NCBI RefSeq assembly: GCF_001693775.2
Contig: NZ_MBEW02000001.1
Location: 124,001-188,000 of the forward strand
Source of the DNA: Criibacterium bergeronii
Lineage (GTDB): Bacteria; Bacillota; Clostridia; Peptostreptococcales; Filifactoraceae
Direction: 5' to 3'
Length of the DNA: 64,000 nucleotides
The position numbers and the translations under genes are program-made. Every line of letters begins with the position of its first letter. Within the stretch, counting starts at the first letter, position 1. Shown here one piece after another: positions 47,424-56,303 of this stretch. The notes beneath the pieces were generated by a model, which was given only the letters and a program-made list of their open reading frames with translations, had not been told where the DNA came from and searched no databases.

Positions 47424-48017
47424 ATGGAAAAAATTATTGTCAAAAGTAAATTATTTTATGGTTTAGACGAAAGTACTATACACCACATACTTTCTTGTAT
47501 TGATCATAAAATCTTAGTTTTTAGTAAAGGCGGATACCTATATGATTTTTCTAAGGGATTTAAGGCAGGTATAGTTTTGAAGGGAAGAATTGATTTATCT
47601 ACAATAGATGATGATAAAGAAATTATAGATAGAATTTATGAAGCTTCAGATTCTTTTTCTTTGAATTTTTCCTCCCTAGATGATAGATTCATAGTCGCAA
47701 AAAAAAATTCTGAAGTTTTAGCACTTGATGTTAGCAAAATCTTTGAAAAAAATAAAAGGTCTTGTTCAAGCAGACCGATTTTTATGGAAAATATTATAAA
47801 ATTGTATAATGAACAAATTTCATACTTAACTTACAAATTAGATATATATTCTAAACCTAAGATTAGGGAGAAAATTAATAAATATATAGACAAATATGGT
47901 AAAGACTCCTTATTTTCTAATAAATTATCCAGAGAGGATTTGGCAAAATTTTTAGCTTGCAATAGGTCCGCCCTTTCAAGAGAGTTATCTCTTATGAAAA
48001 AAGAGGGATTAATATAA
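47424..48017 (+). CDS. Crp/Fnr-family transcription regulator
   Basis: A 197-residue regulator. Start ATG 47424 is preceded by AGAGGGGG; the longer in-frame start at 47295 would cross the Fur box. N-terminal cyclic-nucleotide-type beta barrel (residues 1-110) is divergent and has no cysteines placed like FNR's iron-sulfur ligands. The C-terminal winged helix ends with LSREDLAKFLACNRSALSREL, typical of Crp/Fnr. Divergent from the metal-uptake operon, which it may control. The effector is unknown. Confidence 0.88.
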   Translation: MEKIIVKSKLFYGLDESTIHHILSCIDHKILVFSKGGYLYDFSKGFKAGIVLKGRIDLSTIDDDKEIIDRIYEASDSFSLNFSSLDDRFIVAKKNSEVLALDVSKIFEKNKRSCSSRPIFMENIIKLYNEQISYLTYKLDIYSKPKIREKINKYIDKYGKDSLFSNKLSREDLAKFLACNRSALSRELSLMKKEGLI

Positions 48018-48503
48018 AGGTATTACTCATAGGACTGACTAAATATAAATATTACAAAAAATCAATTCTAAGAGAATACGGATTTCATTTTAAACTCAAA
48101 TGATATCTTTAGCTTTTAAATAAACAAATCCCCATATTACACTAGGTTCTTTTATCCTAAACTTGTACCCTTAAAAATTTTCTTCTGCCTTTTACTTTTT
48201 GATTGCAATATCCTTAAGTTTCGTTCTGAAATTATTATAAATGCCGGTTTTTTCCCATTTTAAAAACTCCAGGCTTAACTTTCAAAGCCTTTCAAATAGC
48301 TTTTTTGTAATATTATAAGGTCATGCATTTTTACAAAGGCACTACATTTAATTTTTATAATAGGCTGTAAAATAAAATGCGACACAAGTAGTAAATAAAA
48401 CCTAAACTTGAATTGCTAAGTGTAGAAGGTATTTGATTTTTTCTAAAAATCTCGCATATGGAAATATTTAGAATAATTTTCATCCTTTAGAATCTTATCT
48501 ACT
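48018..48503. other. Degenerate region, no intact gene
   Basis: About 490 bp. On the minus strand short stretches look once-coding (48192-48281 gives LEFLKWEKTGIYNNFRTKL, and near 48120-48180 KFRIKEPSVIWGFVYLKA) but stops break them. With the portal fragment just upstream on the same strand they may be phage remains. I cannot name a family. Confidence 0.4.
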
Positions 48504-48668
48504 TCAAATAATAAACCTATCATATAAATAAATGGGAAGCCCTACTAATCTTTCAGCAAGAACTCTCACACATGAATAAACTGCCGTCATCTGCATGGTA
48601 GCAAATTCGTCGACATTTCTACCATTTTTTGTTTTCGCAAATAAAAAAGACGATGAAGATATCTGGTT
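48504..48668 (-). pseudogene. Phage portal protein fragment (HK97 type)
   Basis: A 54-codon minus-strand frame ending in TGA at 48504 reads SSFLFAKTKNGRNVDEF, then ATMQMTAVYSCVRVLAERLV and GLPIYLYDRF. The motif of serine-rich lead, TAVYxCVRxLAE and LPxxLY is diagnostic for the N-terminal part of HK97-family portal proteins, which are about 400 residues. Neither the beginning nor the rest is present. This is the remains of a prophage. Confidence 0.78.
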
Positions 48669-48678
48669 CTATACTAAA

Positions 48679-48716
48679 CAGTGTTGATGGATAAAATCCA
48701 TTGACACTATTTTTTA
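48679..48716 (+). terminator. Hairpin terminator within the remnant region
   Basis: AGTGTTGATGGA (48680-48691) pairs with TCCATTGACACT (48697-48708), including two G-T pairs, followed by a T-run at 48710-48715. Confidence 0.7.
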
Positions 48717-48798
48717 GTTTTTAGTGTAAAAAAATAGACATAACTTACACTTTCTCCTAAAATATAGTCATCATCAATCTAATAAGGAGTGGTTTGTT

Positions 48799-48861
48799 AT
48801 GTCTATTAGTATTAATTCTATCAGAGATATACTACCTCCTTATAAAATTTATAATCTTTAG
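48799..48861 (+). pseudogene. Truncated 20-codon frame with strong ribosome binding site
   Basis: ATG 48799 follows AAGGAG. The peptide SINSIRDILPPYKIYNL ends at TAG. GTGTAA (48724-48729) and TTACAC (48745-48750) form a small inverted repeat upstream. It looks like the first codons of a lost gene, perhaps a transposase, but the family is not recognised. Confidence 0.35.
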
Positions 48862-48974
48862 TTTTATTGGTATTGTTATGCTACAATAGATTTGTGACAA
48901 AAAAGTATAAAAAAAGAAAGCCAACTGATATAATAAGATTTGTAAAAAATAAAAATCAGTAAAGAGGCTTTCTT

Positions 48975-49160
48975 ATGAATAAAAGCATAACAGAAGGAAT
49001 GAAAAGACGCAAGCAAATAATAGAATATGCAATAAAAGAAAAAAATAATGCAAAAGCAGCAAGAAAATACCATGTAACAAGACAGTATGTACATTATTAG
49101 ATGAAAAGATATGATGGAACAATAGAATCATTATATGGGGTTACCCGCATATATTGTTAA
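48975..49160 (+). pseudogene. Transposase N-terminal helix-turn-helix remnant
   Basis: ATG 48975 starts ITEGMKRRKQIIEYAIKEKN, AKAARKYHVTRQYVHY, then an in-frame TAG where a Trp codon would be expected, then MKRYDGTIESL. This matches the leading helix-turn-helix of IS481/IS3-like transposases; the catalytic core is lost. Upstream, AAGAAAGCC (48914-48922) pairs with GGCTTTCTT (48966-48974), and ACTGAT pairs with ATCAGT inside it. That stem covers the ribosome binding site, a known way for IS elements to limit translation. Confidence 0.7.
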
Positions 49161-49483
49161 AAAAAATATGATATACAATAATCAAAATTATATTATAGGC
49201 TTTGTGTCAAAAATATTTGACTTGTTTACAATAGCCACTGTTTTTCAAAGTTATAATTCTTTGCATTTTTTAATTCAAGCTATAAAATGAAAATTTGTGG
49301 CAATTTTATCATTATTTTTCATTTTATATGTCTGCTATCCTATTATACAGATTATATAGCCGGTAATTTCTTATATATTTTATAATGTCCTTATTTTTAT
49401 TTTAAAACCTCAACTCATTTCCGTTGAATTATAAAAAAAAATATGTTATTATTACCAAGTGAAGATTACAATGGAGGTCAAGA
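49161..49483 (+). promoter_or_regulatory. Upstream region and promoter of minC
   Basis: About 320 bp with no gene. TTGAAT at 49424-49429, 17-bp spacer and extended -10 TGTTATTAT (TATTAT 49447-49452) form the likely min operon promoter, with a start near 49459. In related Clostridia mreBCD precede minC; they are absent here, replaced by mobile-element debris. Confidence 0.6.
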
Positions 49484-50218
49484 ATGAATCATACTGATGA
49501 TTTAGTTAAATTAAAATTGATAAACGGGGCATATCTATTGAATGTTTTTTCAGATACTTTAGATAATGCAAAAAATCAAATCAAAAGTAAGCTGGAATCT
49601 GATACTTTACTAAAGGATATCACCCTAAACTCCATATCAGCACCTAATCTTAGTAAGTTAGAGCAAAAGCAATTAGCTAATTTTATTACTCAAGATATTG
49701 GTATCAAATATGAACAAAAAGCTCTTGAATTAGATGCCAAATCAAGTGGCACTAAAACTAGAGCAAGAAAAAAAGCTGCCTCAGAAAATGGACAGTCTAC
49801 TGAAAATTTAGATTTTAAGGTTGAAAAATCTCAGCTTTCAAAAAAATATTCTCATACTACAAAAAAGCTTGACTTAGATAAAAACGAATATGAAACTAGA
49901 ATAATAAAATCCAATCTTAGGTCAGGCACGACTATCAAATATGAAGGAAATATTGTGGTCATAGGAGATGTAAATGCAGGTGCAGAGCTCACTGCAAAGG
50001 GTAGTATAATAGTGCTTGGCACTTTGAGAGGTCTTGCCATGGCGGGTTCTGATGGGGACAAGGACTCTTTAATCATTGCTCATAGCATTAAGGCTGCACA
50101 ATTAAGAATAGCATCAGCTATTGCTATTCCCCCTGCATTTGAAAATAAATCCGGCTCTCAGATGGCTTTTATAGCTGATAAACAGTCAGATGCCATTGAA
50201 ATTCAGCATTTAGACTAG
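49484..50218 (+). CDS. minC: Septum site-determining protein MinC
   Basis: Inhibitor of FtsZ assembly away from midcell, acting with MinD. The 244-residue protein has a poorly conserved N-terminal half and linker, and a clear C-terminal beta-helix domain from about residue 145. There IKYEGNIVVIGDVNAGAEL, GSIIVLGTLRGLAMAG and AAQLRIASAIAIPP are diagnostic. Ribosome binding site ATGGAGG. First gene of minC-minD-minE-rodA. Confidence 0.93.
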   Translation: MNHTDDLVKLKLINGAYLLNVFSDTLDNAKNQIKSKLESDTLLKDITLNSISAPNLSKLEQKQLANFITQDIGIKYEQKALELDAKSSGTKTRARKKAASENGQSTENLDFKVEKSQLSKKYSHTTKKLDLDKNEYETRIIKSNLRSGTTIKYEGNIVVIGDVNAGAELTAKGSIIVLGTLRGLAMAGSDGDKDSLIIAHSIKAAQLRIASAIAIPPAFENKSGSQMAFIADKQSDAIEIQHLD

Positions 50219-50350
50219 TTTTTTACAGATGCTTATTCGCTTAATAAAAATTTAATAAATTTTGCTATTATAAATAATATTAGTAGAGTTTGTTTAATTT
50301 ATATAAATTATTATCTATTAAGATATAAAAACATAAATTTTGGAGGATAT

Positions 50351-51142
50351 ATGTCTAGAGTTATAGTTATTACCTCCGGTAAAGGTGGAGTAGGTAAAAC
50401 CACTTCAACAGCCAATATCGGTAGTGCCCTTGCAACACTTGGCAAAAAAACAGTAATCGTGGATGCAGATATAGGTCTTAGAAACCTTGACGTGGTAATG
50501 GGTCTTGAAAATAGAATTGTATTTGATTTAATCGATGTTATTGAAGGCAGATGTAAATTACAAAAAGCCTACATAAGAGATAAGAGATTTGAAAATTTAT
50601 ATCTTATACCTGCCTCTCAAACAAGAGATAAAGACGCTATATCACCTGAGCAAATGAAAAAGCTTTGCGAAGATTTAAAAGCGGAATTTGATTTTGTGCT
50701 TATAGACTGTCCCGCAGGTATTGAAAACGGATTTAAAAATGCCGTAGCCGGAGCTGATGAAGCAATTGTTGTAACCACTCCTGAGGTATCTGCTGTAAGA
50801 GATGCCGACAGAATAATAGGTATGCTTGAGGCAAATGACATTACCGACCCTAAGCTAGTTGTAAACAGAATAAGACTAGACATGGTAAAATCCGGCAATA
50901 TGCTGAATGTTGAGGATATGCTGGACATACTAAGAATAGATTTACTTGGTATAGTTCCTGATGACCAAAATATAGTTATTTCTACTAACAAAGGTGAACC
51001 TGTAATTAACTATGAAAACAGTCTGGCTGCCAAGGCATACAAAAATATCGCTAGAAGAATTACTGGGGAAAAAGTAGAGTTTCTCAATATGGAAGAGCAA
51101 AAAAGTTTCCTAGACAAAGTTAAATCATTTTTTTCTAAATAG
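50351..51142 (+). CDS. minD: Septum site-determining ATPase MinD
   Basis: Membrane-associated ATPase that recruits MinC. The 263 residues begin with the deviant Walker A GKGGVGKTTSTANIG, followed by VDADIGLRNLDVVMG and FVLIDCPAGIENGF. The C-terminus ends in a basic amphipathic helix (KSFLDKVKSFFSK) that inserts in the membrane. GGAGG precedes the ATG. minE follows 14 bp later, so an oscillating MinCDE system is present rather than MinCDJ. Confidence 0.97.
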   Translation: MSRVIVITSGKGGVGKTTSTANIGSALATLGKKTVIVDADIGLRNLDVVMGLENRIVFDLIDVIEGRCKLQKAYIRDKRFENLYLIPASQTRDKDAISPEQMKKLCEDLKAEFDFVLIDCPAGIENGFKNAVAGADEAIVVTTPEVSAVRDADRIIGMLEANDITDPKLVVNRIRLDMVKSGNMLNVEDMLDILRIDLLGIVPDDQNIVISTNKGEPVINYENSLAAKAYKNIARRITGEKVEFLNMEEQKSFLDKVKSFFSK

Positions 51143-51156
51143 ATAAGGAGTCTACC

Positions 51157-51429
51157 ATGAATATATTTGACTTTTTCAAATCGTCTTCTGCTCCTTCCAA
51201 AGCTGTAGCAAAAGATAGATTAAAATTAGTGCTTATACATGACAGAGGCGACTTTTCTCAGGAAAAAAAGGACGCCATGAAAAAGGACTTAATTGATGTT
51301 TTAAGCAAATATGTAGAGATTGACAGCGACAACATTAAAATTGAAATTGTTAGTCAAAAGGATTCAGAGTCCGGAGAACAGCCACAAATTAGTGCAAATG
51401 TTCCATTTAAAAGTTTTGTTAAAAGGTAA
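51157..51429 (+). CDS. minE: Cell division topological specificity factor MinE
   Basis: Stimulates MinD ATPase and drives pole-to-pole patterning. 90 residues: N-terminal membrane/anti-MinCD part (MNIFDFFKS), then VAKDRLKLVLIHDRGDFSQ, the conserved MinE core, and the C-terminal dimerisation domain. Spacing to minD is 14 bp and to rodA 6 bp. Confidence 0.95.
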   Translation: MNIFDFFKSSSAPSKAVAKDRLKLVLIHDRGDFSQEKKDAMKKDLIDVLSKYVEIDSDNIKIEIVSQKDSESGEQPQISANVPFKSFVKR

Positions 51430-51435
51430 GTCTAA

Positions 51436-52551
51436 ATGGATGATTCAAACAAAGGTTTTGATAAGGGCTTAATGCTTACTGTAACTGTACTTTTTTTGAT
51501 AGGTCTCTTACTCATAGCCTCTGCAATACACGTACAAGATGGAGCTAGTCCGAAAAGGCTATTTGTGCAGTCTTTTTCATTTTTAATTGGCTCAACCTTT
51601 ATATATTTTTTTAAACTAATAAATTATGATGAGCTAAAAAAGTATGCCAAGCCTATTTATATTTTTTCTATCATTTCTATGCTTTTAGTATATATCCCCG
51701 GACTAGGTGTCGAAAGAGGAGGAGCTAGAGGTTGGATAGATTTAAGATTTATAGATTTTCAGCCCATAGAGATTGCAAAATTAGGCTGTATAGTAGTTTT
51801 TGCAAAATATCTTGAAAAAAATATCGGTAAGCTCAATACCTTAGCTGAGCTTTTTAAAGCCGCATTGATACCTATGCCTATAATTTTACTGCTTATGGCA
51901 CAACCGGACTTTGGCGGTGCTATGGTATTTTTTTGCATAATTTTCGGTATGGTGTTTGCCGCTGGAATAGACTTAAAATTATTGTTTAAAATTGGAGCTG
52001 TATCTATTTTGCTCCTACCTATTATATATAATTATGTCTTGCCTCTAGTGTTACGACCTTATCAGATGCAAAGACTTACTTCATTTTTTTCCTCCTCCAG
52101 CTCCACTACAGATGGTGGCTACCAAGTTTTTAGGTCACTGGTTGCTATTGCCTCAGGAGGGATTTTTGGTAAAGGCCCTTTTTCAGGCTCTCAAAATAAT
52201 CTTGGATTTTTATCTGTCAGTGACTCAGATTTTATTTTTGCAGTTTTAGGTGAGGAGTATGGTGTAATAGGAATGTTTATAGTAATAGCTCTTTATTTCT
52301 ATATGCTATATAAAATGGTTCAGATTGCATCTACAGCTATTGACACCTATGGTAGCTTGATTGTAGTTGGTGTTTTATCCATGTTTATATACCAATTTTT
52401 ACAAAATATCGGTATGGCTCTTAGCATAATGCCTGTTACAGGTCTACCGTTGCCATTTGTCAGCTACGGAGGTAGCTCCATGATGATGAGTATGCTTGCA
52501 ATAGGTCTTGTGCAAAATGTAGCGACTAAGAGAAGGAGAATAAACTTCTAA
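51436..52551 (+). CDS. rodA: SEDS-family glycosyltransferase, RodA type
   Basis: Peptidoglycan polymerase for cell elongation; works with a class B PBP. The 371-residue protein has about ten membrane helices. GARGWIDLRFIDFQPIEIAK, SDFIFAVLGEEYG (catalytic Asp region) and IMPVTGLPLPFVSYGGSS are SEDS hallmarks. Its position after minE, as in Clostridia, favours RodA over FtsW. Start 6 bp after minE, preceded by a weak AAAAGGTAAG. Confidence 0.9.
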   Translation: MDDSNKGFDKGLMLTVTVLFLIGLLLIASAIHVQDGASPKRLFVQSFSFLIGSTFIYFFKLINYDELKKYAKPIYIFSIISMLLVYIPGLGVERGGARGWIDLRFIDFQPIEIAKLGCIVVFAKYLEKNIGKLNTLAELFKAALIPMPIILLLMAQPDFGGAMVFFCIIFGMVFAAGIDLKLLFKIGAVSILLLPIIYNYVLPLVLRPYQMQRLTSFFSSSSSTTDGGYQVFRSLVAIASGGIFGKGPFSGSQNNLGFLSVSDSDFIFAVLGEEYGVIGMFIVIALYFYMLYKMVQIASTAIDTYGSLIVVGVLSMFIYQFLQNIGMALSIMPVTGLPLPFVSYGGSSMMMSMLAIGLVQNVATKRRRINF

Positions 52552-52565
52552 TTTTATGAAAATGT

Positions 52566-52594
52566 TTGCAATCTTTTTGTAAATATAGTATAAT
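52566..52594 (+). promoter_or_regulatory. hpf promoter
   Basis: TTGCAA at 52566-52571, 17-bp spacer, TATAAT at 52589-52594. It gives hpf its own control, with a leader of about 67 nt. Confidence 0.75.
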
Positions 52595-52667
52595 ATATCT
52601 AGCACCAAAGAGATTTCTAGTTAAAATGCTATTATTACGGTAGCTAAAGGCAGGAAGGAGTAAGATT

Positions 52668-53204
52668 ATGAAAATAATTTTAAGTGCGAAACAGATTAAA
52701 TTATCAGACAAGCAAAAAGAAGTAATTACAAAAAAATTAGAAAGACTAGATAAATACTTCCAAAACGATGTTATCGTCAGAGCAACTGTATCTAGTAAAA
52801 AGAACCATAGCAGTATAGAGGTTACTATACCGGTGAATAAAGCCGTTATGCGTGCTGAAGCAAGTGATTACGATATGTATAGTAGCGTTGATGAAGTTGT
52901 CAGCAAGCTTGCTAAACAGCTTAGAAAATATAAGACTAGATTACAGGATAAGGGAAATGAAACTATAAGATTTGAAAATGTCGAAAACTTTGATGAGTTT
53001 GCACTTCCTGAGTCTATGGAAGAGTCCAAGATTGTAAAAAGAAAATCATTTGATTATCTTCATATGACTGAAGAAGAGGCTATTATGCAGATGGATTTGG
53101 TCGGACATAACTTCTTCATATTTAAAAACCCTGATGACAACAAGGTAAATGTCGTATATAGAAGAAACGACGGTGGCTTTGGCATAATAGAGCAGGCAGA
53201 TTAA
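52668..53204 (+). CDS. hpf: Long-form ribosome hibernation promoting factor
   Basis: Joins ribosomes into inactive 100S dimers in stationary phase. 178 residues: N-terminal S30AE domain (LSDKQKEVITKKLERLDKYF ... VEVTIPVNKAVMRAEA-type core), a linker, and the C-terminal dimerisation domain with RKSFDYLHMTEEEAIMQMDL and NVVYRRNDGGFGIIE. Ribosome binding site AAGGAG. Monocistronic with its own promoter. Confidence 0.95.
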   Translation: MKIILSAKQIKLSDKQKEVITKKLERLDKYFQNDVIVRATVSSKKNHSSIEVTIPVNKAVMRAEASDYDMYSSVDEVVSKLAKQLRKYKTRLQDKGNETIRFENVENFDEFALPESMEESKIVKRKSFDYLHMTEEEAIMQMDLVGHNFFIFKNPDDNKVNVVYRRNDGGFGIIEQAD

Positions 53205-53226
53205 CTTCGTTCTCCTTTTTTTAATT

Positions 53227-53289
53227 ACTCAACTTTCCCACCTGAAAATTAAGCTATAACCATTGAATTTTCAGGTGGGAAAGTTGAGT
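53227..53289. mobile_element. 63-bp palindromic mini-element derived from the IS4-type element
   Basis: 24-bp perfect inverted repeats (53227-53250 and 53266-53289) around a 15-bp centre. Its minus strand matches 46 bp of the IS right end (57765-57810) with a single mismatch. It has no gene. It lies between hpf and the chemoreceptor gene and could fold as a strong hairpin in their transcripts, but it lacks a T-run. Confidence 0.85.
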
Positions 53290-53345
53290 TACGAATTAAT
53301 ATATTTAAAAGTATATAAAATTATTCAAAAAATTAGGAGGAATAT

Positions 53346-55379
53346 TTGGAAAATAATCTAGGTAATACTAAAACTATTAGTTCTACTCCTGCGACAAAAA
53401 AACGTGGCAGCTTTACTAACAAGTTACTAATATTATTTCTTGTTATTTCAATTTTACCTTTAGCCATTATGGGCTTAATCTCAGGTAGAGTCATCACAAA
53501 TAATTCAGTAGAACAGTATAATAACACTATGCAACTAAACGTTGAAAAAACAAAAACAATCATGGATAAAACTATCGCTACCTATGATGCATTAGTAACT
53601 CAAATGGCAGAAAGCTCTGAAATAAAAAGATACTACGCTAATCAAACACCTGTGGAAAATACAAGAGCTTTTTTAGCTGAAGTAAAACAAAGCGACCCTT
53701 CTATTGAAACAGCATATTTTGGTTTGCAAGATAAAAGATATCTTTTTAACATAGATGACGGTAGAACAGATTATGACCCTACTCAAAGAGGTTGGTACAA
53801 AGGAGCAGTATCTACCCCAGGAAAAGTTTATTATCTACAACCAGAAGAAGATTTTCTTACAAAAAAATTATTGATAACAGTATCAAAAACAATACAACAG
53901 GGTGAAGCAACGCTCGGAGTAGCATCAATAGATATAACATTAGAAAACATACAAACATTGTTCAAAGACATCAAGATTACTGATTCCGGTTACCTTGAAG
54001 TAATAGCTCCTAATAATATAGTTATAAGCTCCCCATTAGAAGATAGGAAAGGCAAAACATTAGACACTAATGACTATATATTATCTAAAATACAAGATTC
54101 TGAAAGTGGATTTTTTAATACTACTATTGACGGTGTACCTAAAGTATGCTATTTTACGTCAGACAACGTAAAAAATTGGAAGTATATAGGCATAGTTGAC
54201 GAATCAGCTTTAAAAGAAAATTCAAATGCAGTAACTAGATTACTGATATTTATAACCATAATTTCCATTATAGCAGTTACAATTATATCACTAGTATTTA
54301 GAAAACATCTTAAAGGAATATTCGAAGAGTTAACTAGAACATTTAATATCATGGGTTCTGGAGATTTTTCTGTAAGAAGTACCATTAATTCAGATGATGA
54401 ATTTGGCGAAATATCAGAAACAATAAACAACGTTTTAGAATCAGTAGGTAATGTATTTGAAAGTGTAACCTCTTCATCATCAGATTTACTGTTAAATTCA
54501 AAGGCCATGTCTACAGGTGCAGAGGAATCTTCAAAAGCAGTAGGAGAAGTATCTACCACACTTAGTGAATTTTCTGATGCCAATTCGAATCAAGCAGTTG
54601 ATTTACAAGACGGAGTTTCCTCTGTAAAAGAGCTAGGCGATAAAATAGAAAATGTAAGAAGTCTGGCTATCCAAATGAAAGAAACATTTAATGAAACTCA
54701 AGACCTAAGCAAAAAAGAATCAATAAATATGAAATCAGTAGCTCAACAAAATGAGGTCTCTAAAAAACAATTCCAAAATACTGTTCAAGTTGCTGAAGAT
54801 ATGCAAAATTCTACAGATGAAATCAGCACTATAACAGTCACAATCAATGAAATATCATCACAGACTAACCTTTTAGCATTAAATGCTGCTATAGAAGCCG
54901 CTAGAGCAGGAGAGGCTGGCAAGGGATTTTCTGTAGTCGCAGAGGAAATAAGAAAATTAGCAGAACAAACACAAGATGCTACATCCAAGATTCAATCGTT
55001 AATAGATGATGTCATAGAAAAATCAAATGACCTTTCTCGTTCCATGCAAGAATCCGAGAAAATGATGATGGAACAAAGCGTATCTATAACAAGATCATCT
55101 AAGGCCTTTGAGGATATCACACAAGCGATTTCTAACCTAAGGGATCAAATGACAAGTTTAGAATCTTTTATGGATGAAACAAATCATCATAAAGACATAA
55201 TCTCATCAAAATTTGAAAATATGTCAGCCATATCAGAAGAAGGTTATGCTTCTATAGAGGCTATCTCATCGTCAGCTGAAGAAATAAGTGCAACTATGGA
55301 TGATTTTTATAAAACTGCACAAAATGTTAGGAATCTAGCTGAATACTTAAATAATAAGATAAAAACATTCAAATATTAG
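53346..55379 (+). CDS. Methyl-accepting chemotaxis protein with dCache sensor
   Basis: Membrane chemoreceptor of 677 residues. Start is TTG 53346, following AGGAGG. A transmembrane helix at about 26-48 is followed by an extracellular dCache domain to about 290; [13 protein letters not shown] is the ligand-pocket signature of amino-acid-type receptors. A second helix near 300-322, HAMP domain, and the long signalling coiled coil follow. Its tip is [20 protein letters not shown], then [17 protein letters not shown]. It supports a motile cell. Ligand unknown. Terminator follows. Confidence 0.93.
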   Translation: MENNLGNTKTISSTPATKKRGSFTNKLLILFLVISILPLAIMGLISGRVITNNSVEQYNNTMQLNVEKTKTIMDKTIATYDALVTQMAESSEIKRYYANQTPVENTRAFLAEVKQSDPSIETAYFGLQDKRYLFNIDDGRTDYDPTQRGWYKGAVSTPGKVYYLQPEEDFLTKKLLITVSKTIQQGEATLGVASIDITLENIQTLFKDIKITDSGYLEVIAPNNIVISSPLEDRKGKTLDTNDYILSKIQDSESGFFNTTIDGVPKVCYFTSDNVKNWKYIGIVDESALKENSNAVTRLLIFITIISIIAVTIISLVFRKHLKGIFEELTRTFNIMGSGDFSVRSTINSDDEFGEISETINNVLESVGNVFESVTSSSSDLLLNSKAMSTGAEESSKAVGEVSTTLSEFSDANSNQAVDLQDGVSSVKELGDKIENVRSLAIQMKETFNETQDLSKKESINMKSVAQQNEVSKKQFQNTVQVAEDMQNSTDEISTITVTINEISSQTNLLALNAAIEAARAGEAGKGFSVVAEEIRKLAEQTQDATSKIQSLIDDVIEKSNDLSRSMQESEKMMMEQSVSITRSSKAFEDITQAISNLRDQMTSLESFMDETNHHKDIISSKFENMSAISEEGYASIEAISSSAEEISATMDDFYKTAQNVRNLAEYLNNKIKTFKY

Positions 55380-55390
55380 CAATTTTAAAT

Positions 55391-55446
55391 GGTTCTATAC
55401 TATCTTTATACTTATTCTTTAGAGGGTAGTATAGAACCAATTTTTT
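55391..55446 (+). terminator. Terminator after the chemoreceptor gene
   Basis: GGTTCTATACTATC (55391-55404) pairs with GGTAGTATAGAACC (55425-55438), one G-T pair, then AATTTTTT. Confidence 0.85.
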
Positions 55447-55496
55447 AGCAAATAGTATGAGAATTTTTATAAAGTAAAATCAGGAAAGGGTTATTA

Positions 55497-56153
55497 ATGC
55501 ATATAATATTTGATTTTGATAGAACCTTACATGATACCATTTGAATATATAAACCCTCTTTTTTAGAGGCTATACAATACCTAAATGATAATGGCTACGA
55601 AAAAAAAGAATTTACCGATGAACAAATTGAAGATAACCTAGGACGTACAGTCAAATAAGTTTTGGATATTTATGCCCCGGAAATTGACAAAGAAACCAGA
55701 CACACTATAAGTGTAATGATTGAAAAATCTATGAATAGACAAATGGAAGAAGGTCATGCAAGATTATATAGAGGAATAAAGCAAGTATTAGAAACCTTAT
55801 CAAAGGAACATACATTGCTATTTTTGTCCAACTGCCCTACTTCCTATAAAGATATGGCTAGAAAAATTTTTGCTTTTGATAAATACTTTAGTGTCTACTA
55901 TTGGGCACAAAAGCATCCTCACACTCCGAAATATCAAATTTTTTCCGACTATATATTAAAAGAGCAAGGCGAACATAAATATGTAATGGTAGGCGATAGA
56001 TTTCATGACATAGAGGTAGGTGTAAAAAATAATATACCTATTATTGCTTGTCTTTACGGATTTGGAAAAAAAGGCGAGCTTGATGATGCCACCTACTTTG
56101 CAAAAAAACCGCTAGATATATTAGATATTATTGACAAAATTAAAAACAATTAG
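55497..56153 (+). pseudogene. HAD-superfamily hydrolase with two nonsense codons
   Basis: From ATG 55497 (AGGAAAGGG upstream) the protein starts MHIIFDFDRTLHDT, the HAD nucleophile motif DxDxT with Arg in place of the usual Gly, then TGA at 55542-55544. The frame goes on as SFLEAIQYLNDNGY and a TAA at 55656-55658. The remaining 163 codons are intact and contain LLFLSNCPTSYK (motif II) and VMVGDRFHDIEVG (motif IV). Likely a phosphoglycolate-phosphatase-like enzyme, now broken near its N-terminus. Confidence 0.87.
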
Positions 56154-56160
56154 TTTATTT

Positions 56161-56208
56161 TATAACAATGCCTTTTTCTTAAAAAGATAATTGCATTGTT
56201 ATTTTTTA
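56161..56208 (+). terminator. Terminator after the HAD pseudogene
   Basis: ATAACAATGC pairs with GCATTGTTAT over a 21-nt loop, then six T's. Confidence 0.8.
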
Positions 56209-56303
56209 TCTAGAAATATTTTTAAAGCCAATTAGTTTAATTTGATTATCTATATCATAAACAATCAAATCAAGTTTTTCATTGAAAAATCTATATCTTT
56301 ATT

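Noticed and set aside
53227-53289. Palindrome as an hpf terminator
   Set aside because: It has no T-run and its sequence is explained by the IS right end.
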